Assembly (NCBI RefSeq): GCF_963259705.1 | Contig: NC_081844.1 | Span: 102,264,671-102,328,670, forward strand | Length of the DNA: 64,000 nt | From: Myotis daubentonii | Lineage: Eukaryota > Chordata > Mammalia > Chiroptera > Vespertilionidae | Reading direction: 5' to 3' | Shown: positions 12,390-24,500 of the stretch, piece after piece | Layout: every line of letters starts with the position of its first letter | Numbering within the stretch: position 1 is the stretch's first letter | The notes under the pieces: generated by a model | What the model was told of the DNA's origin: nothing | The model's database searches: none | What the model saw: the letters and a program-made list of their open reading frames with translations, nothing else | Translations under genes and position numbers: made by a program

Positions 12390-13360
12390 ACATCAGAAAA
12401 AAATCAAACTAAAATATTTTAATTGGGTTTATTTCTGATTATAATACATAGTCATATAAATTTTATTTAAATTATTCAAAACATATAAAGAATAATATAA
12501 TCTAAAATCTTACATCCAAAAATTACTCATGTTAATAATTTGTTGCATATTGACCCAGATATCTCTGTATTCATGGCATGTAAAATTTTACCTAAATGAT
12601 ATCATATATTTACATTTTTTTTAATATATTTTATTGATTTTTTACAGAGAGGAAGGGAGAGAGAGAGTTAGAAACATCAATGAGAGAGAAACATCGATCA
12701 GCTGCCTCCTGCACATCTCCTACTGGGGATATGCCCGCAACCCAGGTACATGCCCTTGACCGGAATCGAACCTGGGACCTTTCAGTCCACAGGCCGACGC
12801 TCTATCCACTGAGCCAAACCGGTTTCGGCCATATATTTACATTTTATTCATTATTTTGCCCTTTCATTTATAGAAACTTACCATTTTGGCCATGAATATA
12901 GAGCAGTATAATTTATTATTGTGTTATAAGAATGTCATAGAATAAATATACTATTCATTTTGCTAATATAACATTTAAATTGTTTTTAATTTTTTACTAG
13001 ACGCATTAAAATAAGCATCCTTACTCATATAGTTTTAGGCACCTCTTTAATTGTTTTCTTAAAATGAATCCCTAGAATTAGAATGAATGAACCTAAGGGT
13101 ATACATACACATTAAATATTTTGATATAAATTTTAAAAATTCTCTCCACAGAAATAGTATATTTTGTGATGTCTTCACCAATAATATGTTTTATCATGAA
13201 TTTACTCTTTGCCAATCTAAGTGAAGAAATGTATCCTGTTGATTCAAATATCTTTGATTACTATTTCTTTTCTAAATGTTTTGCCAGTTTTCATAGGGAG
13301 ATGTTTGCATTTTTCTTATAAATGTGTAAGAACTCATTTTATTAGAACTATCAAATAATA
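12390..13360 (-). mobile_element. Ancient L1M LINE fragment
   Basis: The plus strand reads like the complement of an old L1 3' region: 'aatgaatccctagaattaga' and 'aacctaagggtatacataca', then 'ctttgccaatctaagtgaag' and 'tttgattactatttcttttc'. The copy is interrupted by the young SINE at 12619-12830. Confidence 0.6.
12604..12845 (-). mobile_element. Young Ves SINE inserted in L1M
   Basis: On the minus strand the element runs from a tRNA-like head (aaccggtttggctcagtgga is its complement-sense type; the B-box complement ggaatcgaacc is at about 12761) to a poly(A) tail (T run at 12611-12621). A perfect 15-bp target duplication atatatttacatttt flanks it at 12604-12618 and 12831-12845. The perfect duplication and well-kept promoter boxes indicate a recent insertion. 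Confidence 0.95.
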
Positions 13361-14169
13361 TACAGGATTATATATAGTGAATATGGATAGCAAGTAGTCA
13401 TTTTCTTTCATGTATTTTTTCATATATATTTTTTTCTTAGAAAATGAAATTAAACTTAATAGGTCTACTAGGACTCTGCCTTGGTTCATCTTCTGGTCAA
13501 TGACATCTACCCCAGCTGTCAAAGCTCTGCCCCGATTGAAGCGATGTGATTTGTAGTGTGTATTCTCATTCTTTCTAGACCTAAATTTCTTAACGCATCA
13601 GAGGATAGGGTTGTGTAAAATTATTTATAAAAACCTTTCAGGTCTAAAATTCTTTGAATATCTGCCTTTCATTGGGCTTTTCAGTGTTATCACTGAAGCT
13701 TTGAAAAAAAATTACTTAAATTTCTTAATAGCCGAACATCAAAAATTGTCACTCCGCAGTCTAGTTTGATCAGTTAAGCAGAGTTATGGCTCATTTTCTT
13801 CTCCTCATCCAAGCCAGCCAAGACATTTGTTTGTGTGGTTTATATGAGCTGTTTATTTACATTGTAACTTCCACTGTGGGAAGCTGAACCAAAGTATGTT
13901 TTTCTTCCCTGATAGTCCAGATCCTTGACCTTTGTGAATTATCAAGGTCAAAAATATAGCAAGTACATCCTTTTCTTCTTAAAATAGAATAAAGAACAGT
14001 TGGAATATTTAAACAACCTCTATGTGCTCCAATGAGTCAGTATAATCTATGCTTTGGTAAATCTGAAACATTTTGAAGGGCGGGCAGGAGAGTCGCTCAC
14101 CATCTCTCTTGTGCTGGAGGCCTGTCCTTTCTCTCCAGGCTCTACACTCAGAACCAGGAGAATAGACTG
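13361..14169. other. Unique sequence
   Basis: No gene or repeat family was recognised. Confidence 0.45.
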
Positions 14170-14400
14170 GTGGTGAGAAGATCCCAAACTCGGCTCCATG
14201 ACTCCACAGGTACTCGGGCAAATCACTTAGCAAGCTCTCTAAATCGGTTTCCTCATTGCTAAAATCAGGATCCATTAATGCCTGCCCCAAGAGGTTGTTG
14301 TCAGGGATAACTGGGATGTTCATCATAGCTGACTTTTACCCAGTGCCGTGTGCCAGATACTGTGGTCTAGGTGTGTTATTATTCTCACAATGCTTACACA
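14170..14400 (+). mobile_element. MIR SINE
   Basis: MIR-like words: 'gggcaaatcacttagcaagc', 'cggtttcctcattgctaaaa' and 'aggttgttgtcagggataac'. The minus-strand 105-residue frame across it is a by-product of the repeat. Confidence 0.6.
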
Positions 14401-16140
14401 CTCAGTACTCAGTCCTCAATGAATGTAACCTTATTATTTTCACAAGCATCTTCCAGGAGGGAGTGGCAAAAATGAATCATTTTATTCAGTTCATATAACA
14501 GCTTCTACTAATGAGGAAAGTCAAGTGGGTGCTGGTTAAGGTCCTGGTTGGGCTCTTGCTAGTTACCTGGGTCACTCATTGCTGTGAGCAGCCCTATCCT
14601 GGTAGCTAGTGTTTGGAATCTTTACCATGGCAGACTTAGCAACAGCTGCCGGGATCTCTCTGATTTGGGCAAAAACAGGCAGTGGTTTCTTAAAATCAAA
14701 CAAAAATCTATGATGTCTCAAGGTCAACCAAATACCCCAGCCATTCTTTTACAATTTGCTAGTCCTCTATTCAATTTTTACTTGTTCTACATCATTCCCC
14801 CCACCCCCCGGGCTCCTTCCTTCTTCATGGTCATCTCACAATTCACATAGCTCCTGGGGTAGTAGATGAAAGATAGAGGCCAGTTTGATTGGTGGTTTTT
14901 TACATTTTTATTTTAATTAGGTATAAACACTTAAATGTCAGGAATTACAAATAAAATAAAATCTAGATTTCTGGCTCTTCTTGGGAAAAAAACAAACTGG
15001 TGAAATGGCAGCCCGGGCTCTTATCCCTGTATACTTGCAAGTAGCTGATGATTTTCTGAGATGGGTTGCAGGTTCCTATCTCCCACTATGGCCAATGCTT
15101 TCTTTCCTTCGTATTTACCAGCTTCATTTTTATTACCTGCCTAGCCCCTACAGACAGTGTGCTTGTGCACTCTGCCCTGCCAGGATTTGATTTTCCTCTT
15201 ACCTCTCATTTGCTTGACTTTCTTCTGACCTTGCTCCTTCCTCCCCTACTTTTAGGATCCCGCTCTGTGTTTGCATCTTTGCTGCTTCTTCTGACTTCAG
15301 TATCTATGGAAACAGGAACAAGGCAGGGAAGTGATCAATTCTGGGTAGTACCAGTAGGGGGTGGGAGCACCCTGAGAGAGAAGGGGAAGGACTGTTTTTG
15401 TACAAAGAAATGGCAAAGCTGTCCTCCTTTAAACTTTGCTGGTGCCAACCAGACACCCTTTACCATTCCTCACCCCCTCATTCCTGTTGCACAGGACGTG
15501 GCTTCTTGCTGGCCTACAGGATATTATTGAGTGTTAGAGCTGCAGGGCTTTGGTCCAGGTCATCTGGTCCTGTGCTAACCACATCCAGAGTTTGCCCAAG
15601 GAGCTTTCTTAGCATGACCTTTGGCATTTTTGATTCAATATCATTGAATGGGACCTGGGAATAGGTCATTTTTAAAAGTGATCCTGTTTTTCTGAGGAGT
15701 CAGTCCACAGAAAGACACTTAGGAACTCATAAAAACTTCACTTTGGTTGTAGGAAGTATGAGACGCAGGCAAATATTCTAAGAGGCTCATCCTACAGAAT
15801 ATTTATTACATCCAGGACCCAAGACATCTACTCATATAAGCATTCATGGGAAGTACCAGAGTGTTTGTTTTTCAGTGTAATATCTAATTTAGGCTAGCTT
15901 TCATTTGAGCCAAAGGTTAAGGGAATTTTAATGTTGGAAGTTTCACATTTTAAAAAATCTAGACTTCTTGATTTTTTTTGTTGTTGTTGTTTGAGGAAGG
16001 GCAATGCTAAATTCCCACCCAACATTACTTATGTCTGTAAACTTGCTGTCATTTGAGTGCTTGGGTCAGTAGTTGATTTTGGAATAGTACAACCTTTTAT
16101 ATAGTATATAATTCAACTTTTATTACGCGTAAAATAAGTG
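14401..16140. other. Unique sequence
   Basis: No recognisable repeat or exon. The 154-residue frame at 15066-15530 is leucine-rich because of local pyrimidine-rich DNA and has no start context or domain. Confidence 0.4.
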
Positions 16141-16141
16141 G

Positions 16142-16337
16142 GCCCAGCTGGTGTGGCTTAGTGGTTGAGTGTCGACCTATGAACCAGGAGATCATGGTTC
16201 AACTCCAGGTCAGGGCACATGCCAGGGGTTGCAAGCTCAATGCCCAGTGTGGGGCATGCAGGAGGGAGCTGATCAATGATCCTCTCTCATCATTGAGTTT
16301 TTTAATTTTTTCTCTCTCTCCCTTCCTCTCTGAAATA

Positions 16338-16340
<3 letters not shown>
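16142..16340 (+). mobile_element. Ves-type SINE
   Basis: It opens with gcccagctggtgtggcttag, then 'ggttcaactccaggtcaggg', 'catgcaggagggagctgatc' and a TCTC-rich end. The octamer aaataagt occurs just upstream (16132-16139) and at the 3' edge (16333-16340), possibly a short target duplication. The tail has become a TA repeat. Confidence 0.88.

Positions 16341-16372
<32 letters not shown>
16341..16372. repeat. (TA)n microsatellite
   Basis: An uninterrupted TA run of about 14 units immediately 3' of the SINE, probably grown from its tail. Confidence 0.95.
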
Positions 16373-16376
<4 letters not shown>

Positions 16377-17411
16377 CTCCCCTTTGGAAAGGTTTTTTTA
16401 CTCCTTTCATTCCATTGTACATTTTGAATTCTTTAACAGCCTTGTTCATTGTTCAGTTCTTCCTGCTGAAATGACCCGCATGCAGGTTCATTTCATAGGT
16501 TCAGGCTGTGAGCAGCAGGCGTTTTCTAACCTGGCTTTGCCATGGTTGGAAGATAGATAGCCATAATCACTGGATTAAAACGCGTAGGTGTGTGAACATT
16601 ACCTTCAATGTTTTGTCAGAATTCCACAGAGAATCAAGAAAAGGACATTAATTTTAAGTGAATAAGTACCATTTTGCTCACAGTCTGGGAATATTGTAAG
16701 ATTCAGGTATAGCTAATTTCAAAAAATCTATGAGCTTTTGTAGAATACATACTCAAGAGTAAAGCCACCAAAATACTCTATGCATGTACCCAAACAAGAA
16801 ATAAGCCACAATGGAGGCACTCAGTGGCATAATGTTCATGCCTGGCCATAGGATTCAGTGGGATATCTGTATATTTTGCTGTCTTTGCTTTGGGTTTCTG
16901 TATTCTCAAGTGTGGATCACAAAACAGTTCTGATCATTAGTGGGAGGGCTTTTTTGAATGGGACGAGAAGCCTAGAAAGTGAAATCTTGGAAATAAGCTA
17001 AATGCCCTTGTGTTTTATTGGCTAGCACTTTTTATAGCTCATAATAAAGTCAGCTCAGAAGGTCACTTCTTGAACACAGCTATGAATATTGTAGTGTATG
17101 AGTCCTCAAATTGTTTATACACAGACCCGGTGAGGATTTTTAATAAATTCTTGGCCAAGAGAACTATTCTGATATGTATGTATATGAGTCCTGCAATGAA
17201 AAGTTGAATTGGATTTCTCTCCCTCTCTCCCCCTCCTCTAATCTCCCCCGAGGGTGGTAACTTCCATCCACACTGAACCTGTGGTTCCTATATATTCTGG
17301 TTTTTCTTTTTGCATTTGACATTTGTGCAAATTGTGGGATGTTACAGAGCTATTTACATACTTTATTCCTAACTGAACTAAAAGATTTTGTCACCTTTAT
17401 ATCCTGCCATC

Positions 17412-17416
<5 letters not shown>

Positions 17417-17443
<27 letters not shown>
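17417..17443. repeat. (TG)n microsatellite
   Basis: About 13 uninterrupted TG units, followed by an imperfect TATG extension. Confidence 0.95.
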
Positions 17444-17447
<4 letters not shown>

Positions 17448-18120
17448 ACTAGTATATATGTATATGAAGTTTCTCTGTGGCGAATACAGAGCTCCTACAG
17501 ATAATAAATAGTCTCACCTGAATTACTTTATTTTTCAGCCAAAAAAGATGTATAATTATTGTAAGTAGTAAATACCAAGTAGGTTTATAGGGCAGTGCAA
17601 TGGGAAACTTCAGCGAGAGACAGAATTTGAAAGTAGAAAGAACACAGGCTTGCTGGAATAATTTTCTGACGAACGTTAGATCAAGGAGGAGGATGTTGGT
17701 TAGGAATATCCGCAAGGAGAGCAATAAACTTAAAGTCAATAGTTTATAGTATATGGTGATGGGAAGTCCATATATAATTCACATCTCTTTGTTCTTGTTA
17801 TTTTTTGTGGAGAAGTTTCACTTCATGTACTAATGCATTCAATACAATAAAACTAAACTAATACACAACATTGCAGATGTGCAGCTATCCTTCTACTTGA
17901 TCTATGGGATGGGGTGAATAGAATGAAGCAGTTTGGCCCAAGATCAGTTTTTATGCCCTTGAACTCTATCTTTTAAGCTGTGGATTTGGATATCATGTTG
18001 GTGCTTATGATTGTCTTCCTTAGTTATGAAATTAATTATAACAAGCTCATTTTTGTCTTTAACACTGAAGATTGCCTTTGAAACACTTGTTTCCAATTTG
18101 ACTTGATTGTGTGTTTGGTT

Positions 18121-18143
18121 TTTGTTGTTGTTGTTGTTGTTGT
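18121..18143. repeat. (TTG)n microsatellite
   Basis: Seven consecutive TTG/GTT units. Confidence 0.95.
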
Positions 18144-19019
18144 TAGAGATGCAGTTTAAAAAGTGAAAGCCAGCTAGTCGGTTTCAATTTACTTTACAGT
18201 GATTTTTATAGCTCTCTTCCTATCTTTTATATGAAAATATATTATGAACCTTTTTATTCCTAATACTGAAAAGAGATTACAATGAAACTTTTTAAATTGT
18301 ATCATTTAAAAGAAGGTAAGCATATGAATATAAGCAACTTAACCAGATTATTCTGGGTAGCATTAATACTCATTAGGGTGAGCATTTTTGTTCTGAGCAG
18401 ATACAAGTAGACACACTGCAGATACCTGTCATTTAACATTTGTAACTCAAAAAAATTTTGGGGAGGTAGGGTATGGAGTTCAGCTTCTTTAGACATGATA
18501 AATGATACTGCAGTATTGAATTCTTATGTTATAAGACCTACAGTTTTTAAAATAATTTCCCTACTTAAAGAAAACTTCAAGAAACAAGAGAAAAATAATT
18601 TGGATAAACTATTTTTCATGTGTATTCAGTAAATCAATGTGTATATCTTTCTGACTGTACCTTCACCAAGATAATCATGAAAATAGATGTTTGTCTTTGT
18701 CTAAAAGTAGCCCTTGTTATTTTGGATTTAGGTGTTATAGGTGGGAGAGTCATAAGGATGGGTGGTACAGGAAAGTGAGAGAAACCTGCTCTGAATGCTA
18801 TGGAAAAAACCTAGAGTAATTCTTAACTATATCAGGAAATAGGAAAATCACATTGTGTATTTCTGTGTGGCTTCCTACTCCCCCAAAATCTGTGGACAAC
18901 TTGCTGGCTAATGAAAGTCTGAGGGTTCAGCAGCAGAAGCTAGCTCATCCTGTCAGAGGTTCATTTTACTTAGATATGTTAGTTTTAGTTGATTTCACAG
19001 TTATTATTATGTTTATTAT

Positions 19020-19065
19020 TATTATTATTGTTGACTTTATTGGGGTGACATTGGTTAATTAGATT
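19020..19065 (-). mobile_element. Short L1 3'-end fragment
   Basis: 'ctttattggggtgacattgg' followed by 'ttaattaga' matches the complement of a common placental L1 3' terminus. Only about 45 bp are kept. Confidence 0.5.
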
Positions 19066-19724
19066 CTCCTGAATTGATATCCCATCCCTGAACTCCTTCC
19101 TCTGGAGTAAGGTAGAAAAGATAGCATAAAGAGGGGCAGGTGTACCTGTGAAATTATTTTTAAGTCGTATTTTTAGAAAAATGAGTTTGAAGTATTATTT
19201 TCCTCCAAGAGTTGCTCAAAGAGACTCTGTAACTGTGGTATAATTTTAGAGTCTCTCTGAGGCTGAGAGAGCTGTGGGTTGGCTATTTACTCTATTTCAC
19301 GTGATTTGAGATAGAGGGATCTAGTCACATCTTAGGTCACAGGGTCCCTTAGCTGCAGGGGGAGTTAGTGCTTTCTTCTCAGACCCCAAGCATTTCTCCT
19401 CAAAAAGGAAAATATTCTTCCAAAGTAGGTTAAAGACATTTGTGATGGCGATTTTCTGTTATAAATGAAGGTGTTTTTATATTTCTTGGTCCGTGGGCCA
19501 AGTTATATTTCCTTATGATTATACAGCAAACCTATGTACATATTCAGGATGGGTGGGAGTACATTCAACCATCAGTTTTTCATAGACAGACTTTGTATTC
19601 AGGAACCCACCTGCAATTTGAAATCTAACAGCAACTTAATGTTGTGTTTCATTCTTTACATTCCTGAAATGCCACCACAAATTCTACTTTATCTGAAACA
19701 TATATGCACAGAGATATTACTATG
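19066..19724. other. Unique sequence
   Basis: No gene or repeat family was recognised. Confidence 0.4.
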
Positions 19725-19734
19725 CATGGTAGTT

Positions 19735-19963
19735 GTTTTTTTTTTTTTTAGTTTTATTGCTTAAAGTATTACAAAGGGTATTATATATGTCTCCTTTTTT
19801 TCCCCACCCTTGACAATCCCCTGGCCTCCCCTACCCCCCCAGTGTCTTATGTCCATTGGTTATGCTTATATGCAACATGGTAGTTCTTTAATTGCAACAT
19901 ACTTCATTAGGTTGCACACATTATTTCCACTGTATGGGGAAAAAAGAAAACTGGAAGGAACCA
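19735..19963 (-). mobile_element. Bat L1 3'-end insertion
   Basis: A T run at 19736-19750 (the poly(A) tail), then 'agttttattgcttaaagtat', a pyrimidine-rich section with 'cctggcctcccctacccccc', and 'tgtccattggttatgctta' match a severely 5'-truncated bat L1. The decamer catggtagtt occurs at 19725-19734, 19876-19885 and again at about 19965, so the right boundary is either 19875 or about 19963. Confidence 0.65.
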
Positions 19964-20229
19964 CATGGTAGTTAACTTCATATGAATTTTCATGAATAAA
20001 TATAAGCATCGGTTTGATGCTATTGGATGAGTGATCTTCGAAATGTCATTATTTGAGGCCTAATATGACCGAAAGTGCAATTACAGAGTTGGCAGGTTTA
20101 ACCACCCTGAAGAATTTGTGTTAATGTGTCTGCTTATTTATCCAAATTCAGATTCTTTGCTTTTTGACATTTTCTCTGTTACATCTATTTTCTCCTTTTT
20201 TTTTTTTTTAACAATCTCCTATCTGCTGG

Positions 20230-20610
20230 GGTATATATATTCATTCATTCAGGGATTTCGTGTGGATGGTTGACAAATGCCAGGAGGTATTATTGAAGTT
20301 GAGGACAGCATAGTGAAGGAGGAAAGGATATTGCCTTCACAGAGCTTCTACTCCAGGGGAGGGAACAGAGAGACAGAAAACCGCCAAGTAAACAAATGAG
20401 GAATCTAGTCTAGGAGAGCTTTAGATGGTGGTAAATCCTGCAAAGAAAATTAAATGGGGTGAAAAGGAGATACTTACTGACTTTTAGGAAGGTCAGCTTT
20501 CAATATGATGGTCTGAGAAGCCCCTGTGGGGAGGGACTTCTGACCTGACACCAGCCAGGGGCAAGTCTGGAAGGGAGCATGTTTTAGGTCCAGGAAAGAC
20601 CAAGTTCAAG
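20230..20610 (-). mobile_element. L2 LINE fragment
   Basis: Antisense L2 pattern: 'attcattcattcagg', 'cttcacagagcttctactcc', 'gggagggaacagagagacag', then 'gtctgagaagcccctgtggg'. Diverged, 5'-truncated. Confidence 0.6.
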
Positions 20611-21417
20611 TGCCTCAGACAGGACTAAGCTTGGAGGTTTGTTTTGAGAATCACATCCATGAGGCGGGAAAGAGATGGAGCTCAACAGGTAGGTGGGGAT
20701 CAGCTATCATCAGGCCATTTTTTGTCCATACTGAGATTTGCTTGCATTGTTTTGAATCCTTGTTAATCATTTCTGAGATAATTTGCTTATAAACAAATTT
20801 TATCCTCCAAAATCTCAATGTTTCTATTGTGTAGACCAATAAAGCCATTATCACATTTCAATATGTAATACTGATGTCTTCTCTAAGTTCTATCACAGGT
20901 TCTCAAATTATATCAATAAAATATCCTTGTTTGGAATTCTGACATTCCACTTAGACATACACAATTTTCCTCCCAGAATTGAGCTATCTTTTCATATGGT
21001 TTTCTCCCCCTGCCTATTATTATTTCATATCTCTGAGTGGGAAGGCCAAATGATGTTGGTGATTATTTTCCTGAGGCACTGAATCTTGGAGTCATTTAAT
21101 TGTCTGCATAATCAGTTGAATTTGCTTTTAGCTGTTCTGTTTTTTGAGGGCTTTGCCCTGTTAAGTATATGCGCTTTCTCAAATTCTTTTTAATTTGCTC
21201 CTCTGTTGTTAACCCTCCAATGCTTTCTTATTATCCCTCACCAGTTCTTGCCCCTCATACCGATTTAATATTACCTGTAGGTTTAATTACCCTGCTGTTT
21301 ATTTCTCTGGCTAGACCATTAATGAAGATGTTAAGTGAGAACTGGCAGACTCTCCCATACTGATTATGCTTTGCCATTTAAATTCCATTTTGCTGTGGGA
21401 TCCTTAGTCCCATTAAT
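20611..21417. other. Unique sequence
   Basis: No gene or repeat family was recognised. Confidence 0.4.
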
Positions 21418-21570
21418 TTTTTTTAAATTTATTGCTTTTGTGTGAGAGAGGGAAAGACATTGATTTGTTGTTGCACTTATTCATGCATTCGCTGGTTGAG
21501 CATTGTATATGCCCTGACTGGTGATCAAACCTGCAAGCTTGGCACTAATGGAGCTACCAGGCCAGGGCCC
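21418..21570 (-). mobile_element. Truncated bat tRNA-derived SINE
   Basis: A T-rich tail at 21418-21425, 'gagagagggaaagacattga', 'ccctgactggtgatcaaacc' and the head complement 'gagctaccaggccagggccc'. It is shorter than the other SINEs by about 50 bp, so it has internal deletions. It is the same subfamily type as the copies at 4030 and 54922. Confidence 0.75.
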
Positions 21571-24500
21571 TTGATCCCATTTTTAATAAAATATCTCTTC
21601 CTGGATCTAAATTCAGTTTGCAAATCAAATTTCATGAATCCTTAGTTTCTATTTAAAAACTTAGGTGTATAATGAATCAATACAGAGATGTATTGGTTTC
21701 TTCAGGTCTTGTAGGGACATTTTGCATTGCAAATGGAAGAAGATTTTAGCTAATCACTTCAGAGTTTGCTCTTTTCCTCTCTGTAGAAAGCAACACCTCA
21801 ACACCATGGCTCTGGGAGTTTCACGTTGTGTTAGGGTAACTTGATTTCTTGAGGCACTTAGGTAATCATTTCAAGACAAAAATTTTCTTGACTGATCTCA
21901 AGTCCTCTAAATCATTTGAATGCATGACTGCTGTTTCATAGGTTCTATGATTTGAAGCTTTTTGTTTTTAAGATGTTCATTTCGACACTTGTTCAATTAT
22001 ATTTTAAAATCAGAAATCTTTTTTATGACTCATGGCCACTTATTTTCCATTTGTAACCATTGGAGGTAGTTATATGGGGACTCTGTTCCCTTTCCATTTT
22101 GGCCCCAATTTCTCCCACTCCAACATAGCATCCTAGCCCAACTAAGCCAAACTTGCAGCAGAGATGTCTAAGAAATGTTTTTATTTGTTTGTTTATTTTG
22201 GAGTGGTGTTTTTTTTTTGCCCCCTTAATCCACCACCAAACCTCCTATCAAAGAGGCTGGAGGGGCTGACAGGGGACCTGGAAATGGAGGGTGAGGTTTC
22301 TTGGAGAGAGTTGCAGGGTCTTGAGAAGGGGCAGTGAGGGCTCTCTCCTTAGACCTAAAGAGTCTGATCCACCCAGGTTCCCTGAAGTTGGAGAGAGGTA
22401 ATTATTTAACTTTCAATGACCTGGGATGTTTTAACTAGGATCATGAACGGGGCAGTTTAATTAGTGAGGAAGAGCATTTTTGTTAACTCTAAGTCACTTA
22501 AGGACTTTTATTATCTGAGAAAGATTAGAAGCATCATGTGGTTGGGCCAGAGTGTCCTTAAATGAAAGAGAAAAGCCACCCCCACAGGACCGGGCTTAAG
22601 TGAAGTGGTGGTCACAACTAGTTGTTTTGTTTTGTTTTTCCACCTACACCTTGTATAGTTCTACTCTTCCCTGTACCATATTGCTTTTAGAGATTACTGA
22701 GAATATAAACTAAGTGATGAGATTTTCTTTCAGTGAAACAACCCAGAATCCCCTTGGAGTTGTCACACTGAGCCTTTATTTGACATCTACTTTTTGTCTC
22801 TTTGCTCTGTGGAATTGAAGCCCAGATCTGGCTGCAGATAAATTCAGTAAGAAATGTAAACATCAAGAGAAAGTGACAGGGTGATAAGGGGTCTGAGATC
22901 CTTGCCATACGAAGAATGGGTACAGGCACAAGGGAAGAATTGAGCATGTGAAAATGAAAGATGTGAAGAGAACTTGATACCTATCTTCATATACCATGGG
23001 TGAAGGACTGTGATTCTGCGTGTTTTAATTGAATCAAACTAGGAGCATTCTAGGGAGAGATATTATATACTAACCTAATGTACAGCTTTAAAGTGACCAG
23101 AGCGGTATTAAAATACTACAAGTGGGTATTTCTGTGAGATTTAGCTTCTATGTCTAGACAATGGACTGGCCCCTGCTCTGTTGCGAATATCAGATTTTAC
23201 ACCTTGGGTTCCCTAGTCAGTGCTCAAATTTCAGGTACTAACAGGATGTCCTCAAAGAGGCATCGGCTAGGAATCTCAGGTCACCATTGCTCTGCAGTTA
23301 TCACTGTAATTTTTAGGTTAGACACCTGTGGTCACAGAAATAGCTCCCGCAGTAACATTGGTACAATGGAGACTAGTATGAAAACTGCCTTACTGAGTTG
23401 TGTAGCTGGATTTTGTTTTGCTTTCTGGTTGTGGTAACAAATGGAAACAAAGCAGAAAGCAAATGCATTGTTAATTAATAAAATAGGAGGTTGAGGCGTC
23501 CAAAACCATGTGTGCGTCTGTGACCTGAGAAGCCTTACATCAGTGGCAGCATTGGTTTCACTTGAAAGACTTATTTCGGCAAAGTTATACGCATATCTGT
23601 ACTAAGACTATCTAAAGGTCCGAAAAGAATTTACCATTTAAATTGCCATAAGAGAAAGAAGAAACCAACGCTCACCTCCTCAGCAAATGCTTCACCGACA
23701 CACATGCTGAGGGGAGTCATGTTTGAAGGCACGGTGGCATCCTGCATCACTTCGGGGATTTAGTTCCCAATGTGAGACTCTAATAATCTTCTGCTTCTGC
23801 TATTTACAATGGAAGTTCATCTGTCTGCACAAAACACAGCCTTCTCTCTGGCAGCAGAAATTGGGCTTATAGGATTCATTCATTCATCCATAAGTATTTT
23901 CAAGCATGCTGCTATTTTCACCATATTAAAACAAAACACATCTTTCTCCATCGTGTACTCCTATCCAGCTGGCACCCCATCTATCTGCTTTACAACAGAA
24001 CTTTCCAAGAGCTGTCCGTGCTCATGGACTTGAACTCCTTCTGCACTGCTTTTTCTTGAACTCACTACTTTGATGATCTAAAGTAGTCTTACAGCTTTAA
24101 ATGCCGACCATCCCTAATTTATGTTACCATCCCAGATCTTTCCCATGTCAAAACCAGGGAACATAAATAGTTCTTACAGGAGATAAGCCTCGGCATACAG
24201 TTTGAAGTTGAGGTTAATAATTTAGATAAGCTAGAAGTGGGCTGGTAGATGGCCAGAGATGAAGTCTCAGGTCAGATAGATGGTCTCTTAGTCTAAACAC
24301 TGAACTGAAATAGTAAACAACAATCAACATGTGGTATTAGGGTCAGGAACACAGAAGCCACTAGAAGAGTTGGTAGAACAGAGGCGAGATGCCAGCATTT
24401 CTGTGAGAAGGAACACTAGTTGACACCTAAGTATATTTGAGACCGTAAACATCTATCTATACCAATTAGCCCTCCAGGATTAATCTTGTTCTGGAAATTT

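Larger units (their letters stand above)
16373..19019. other. Unique sequence with microsatellites
   Basis: Apart from the (TG)n and (TTG)n tracts listed separately, no repeat family or exon was recognised in this 2.6-kb stretch. Confidence 0.4.

Noticed and set aside
15066..15530. 154-codon leucine-rich frame
   Set aside because: The hydrophobic look comes from pyrimidine-rich DNA. There is no domain, no start context and no exon boundary.
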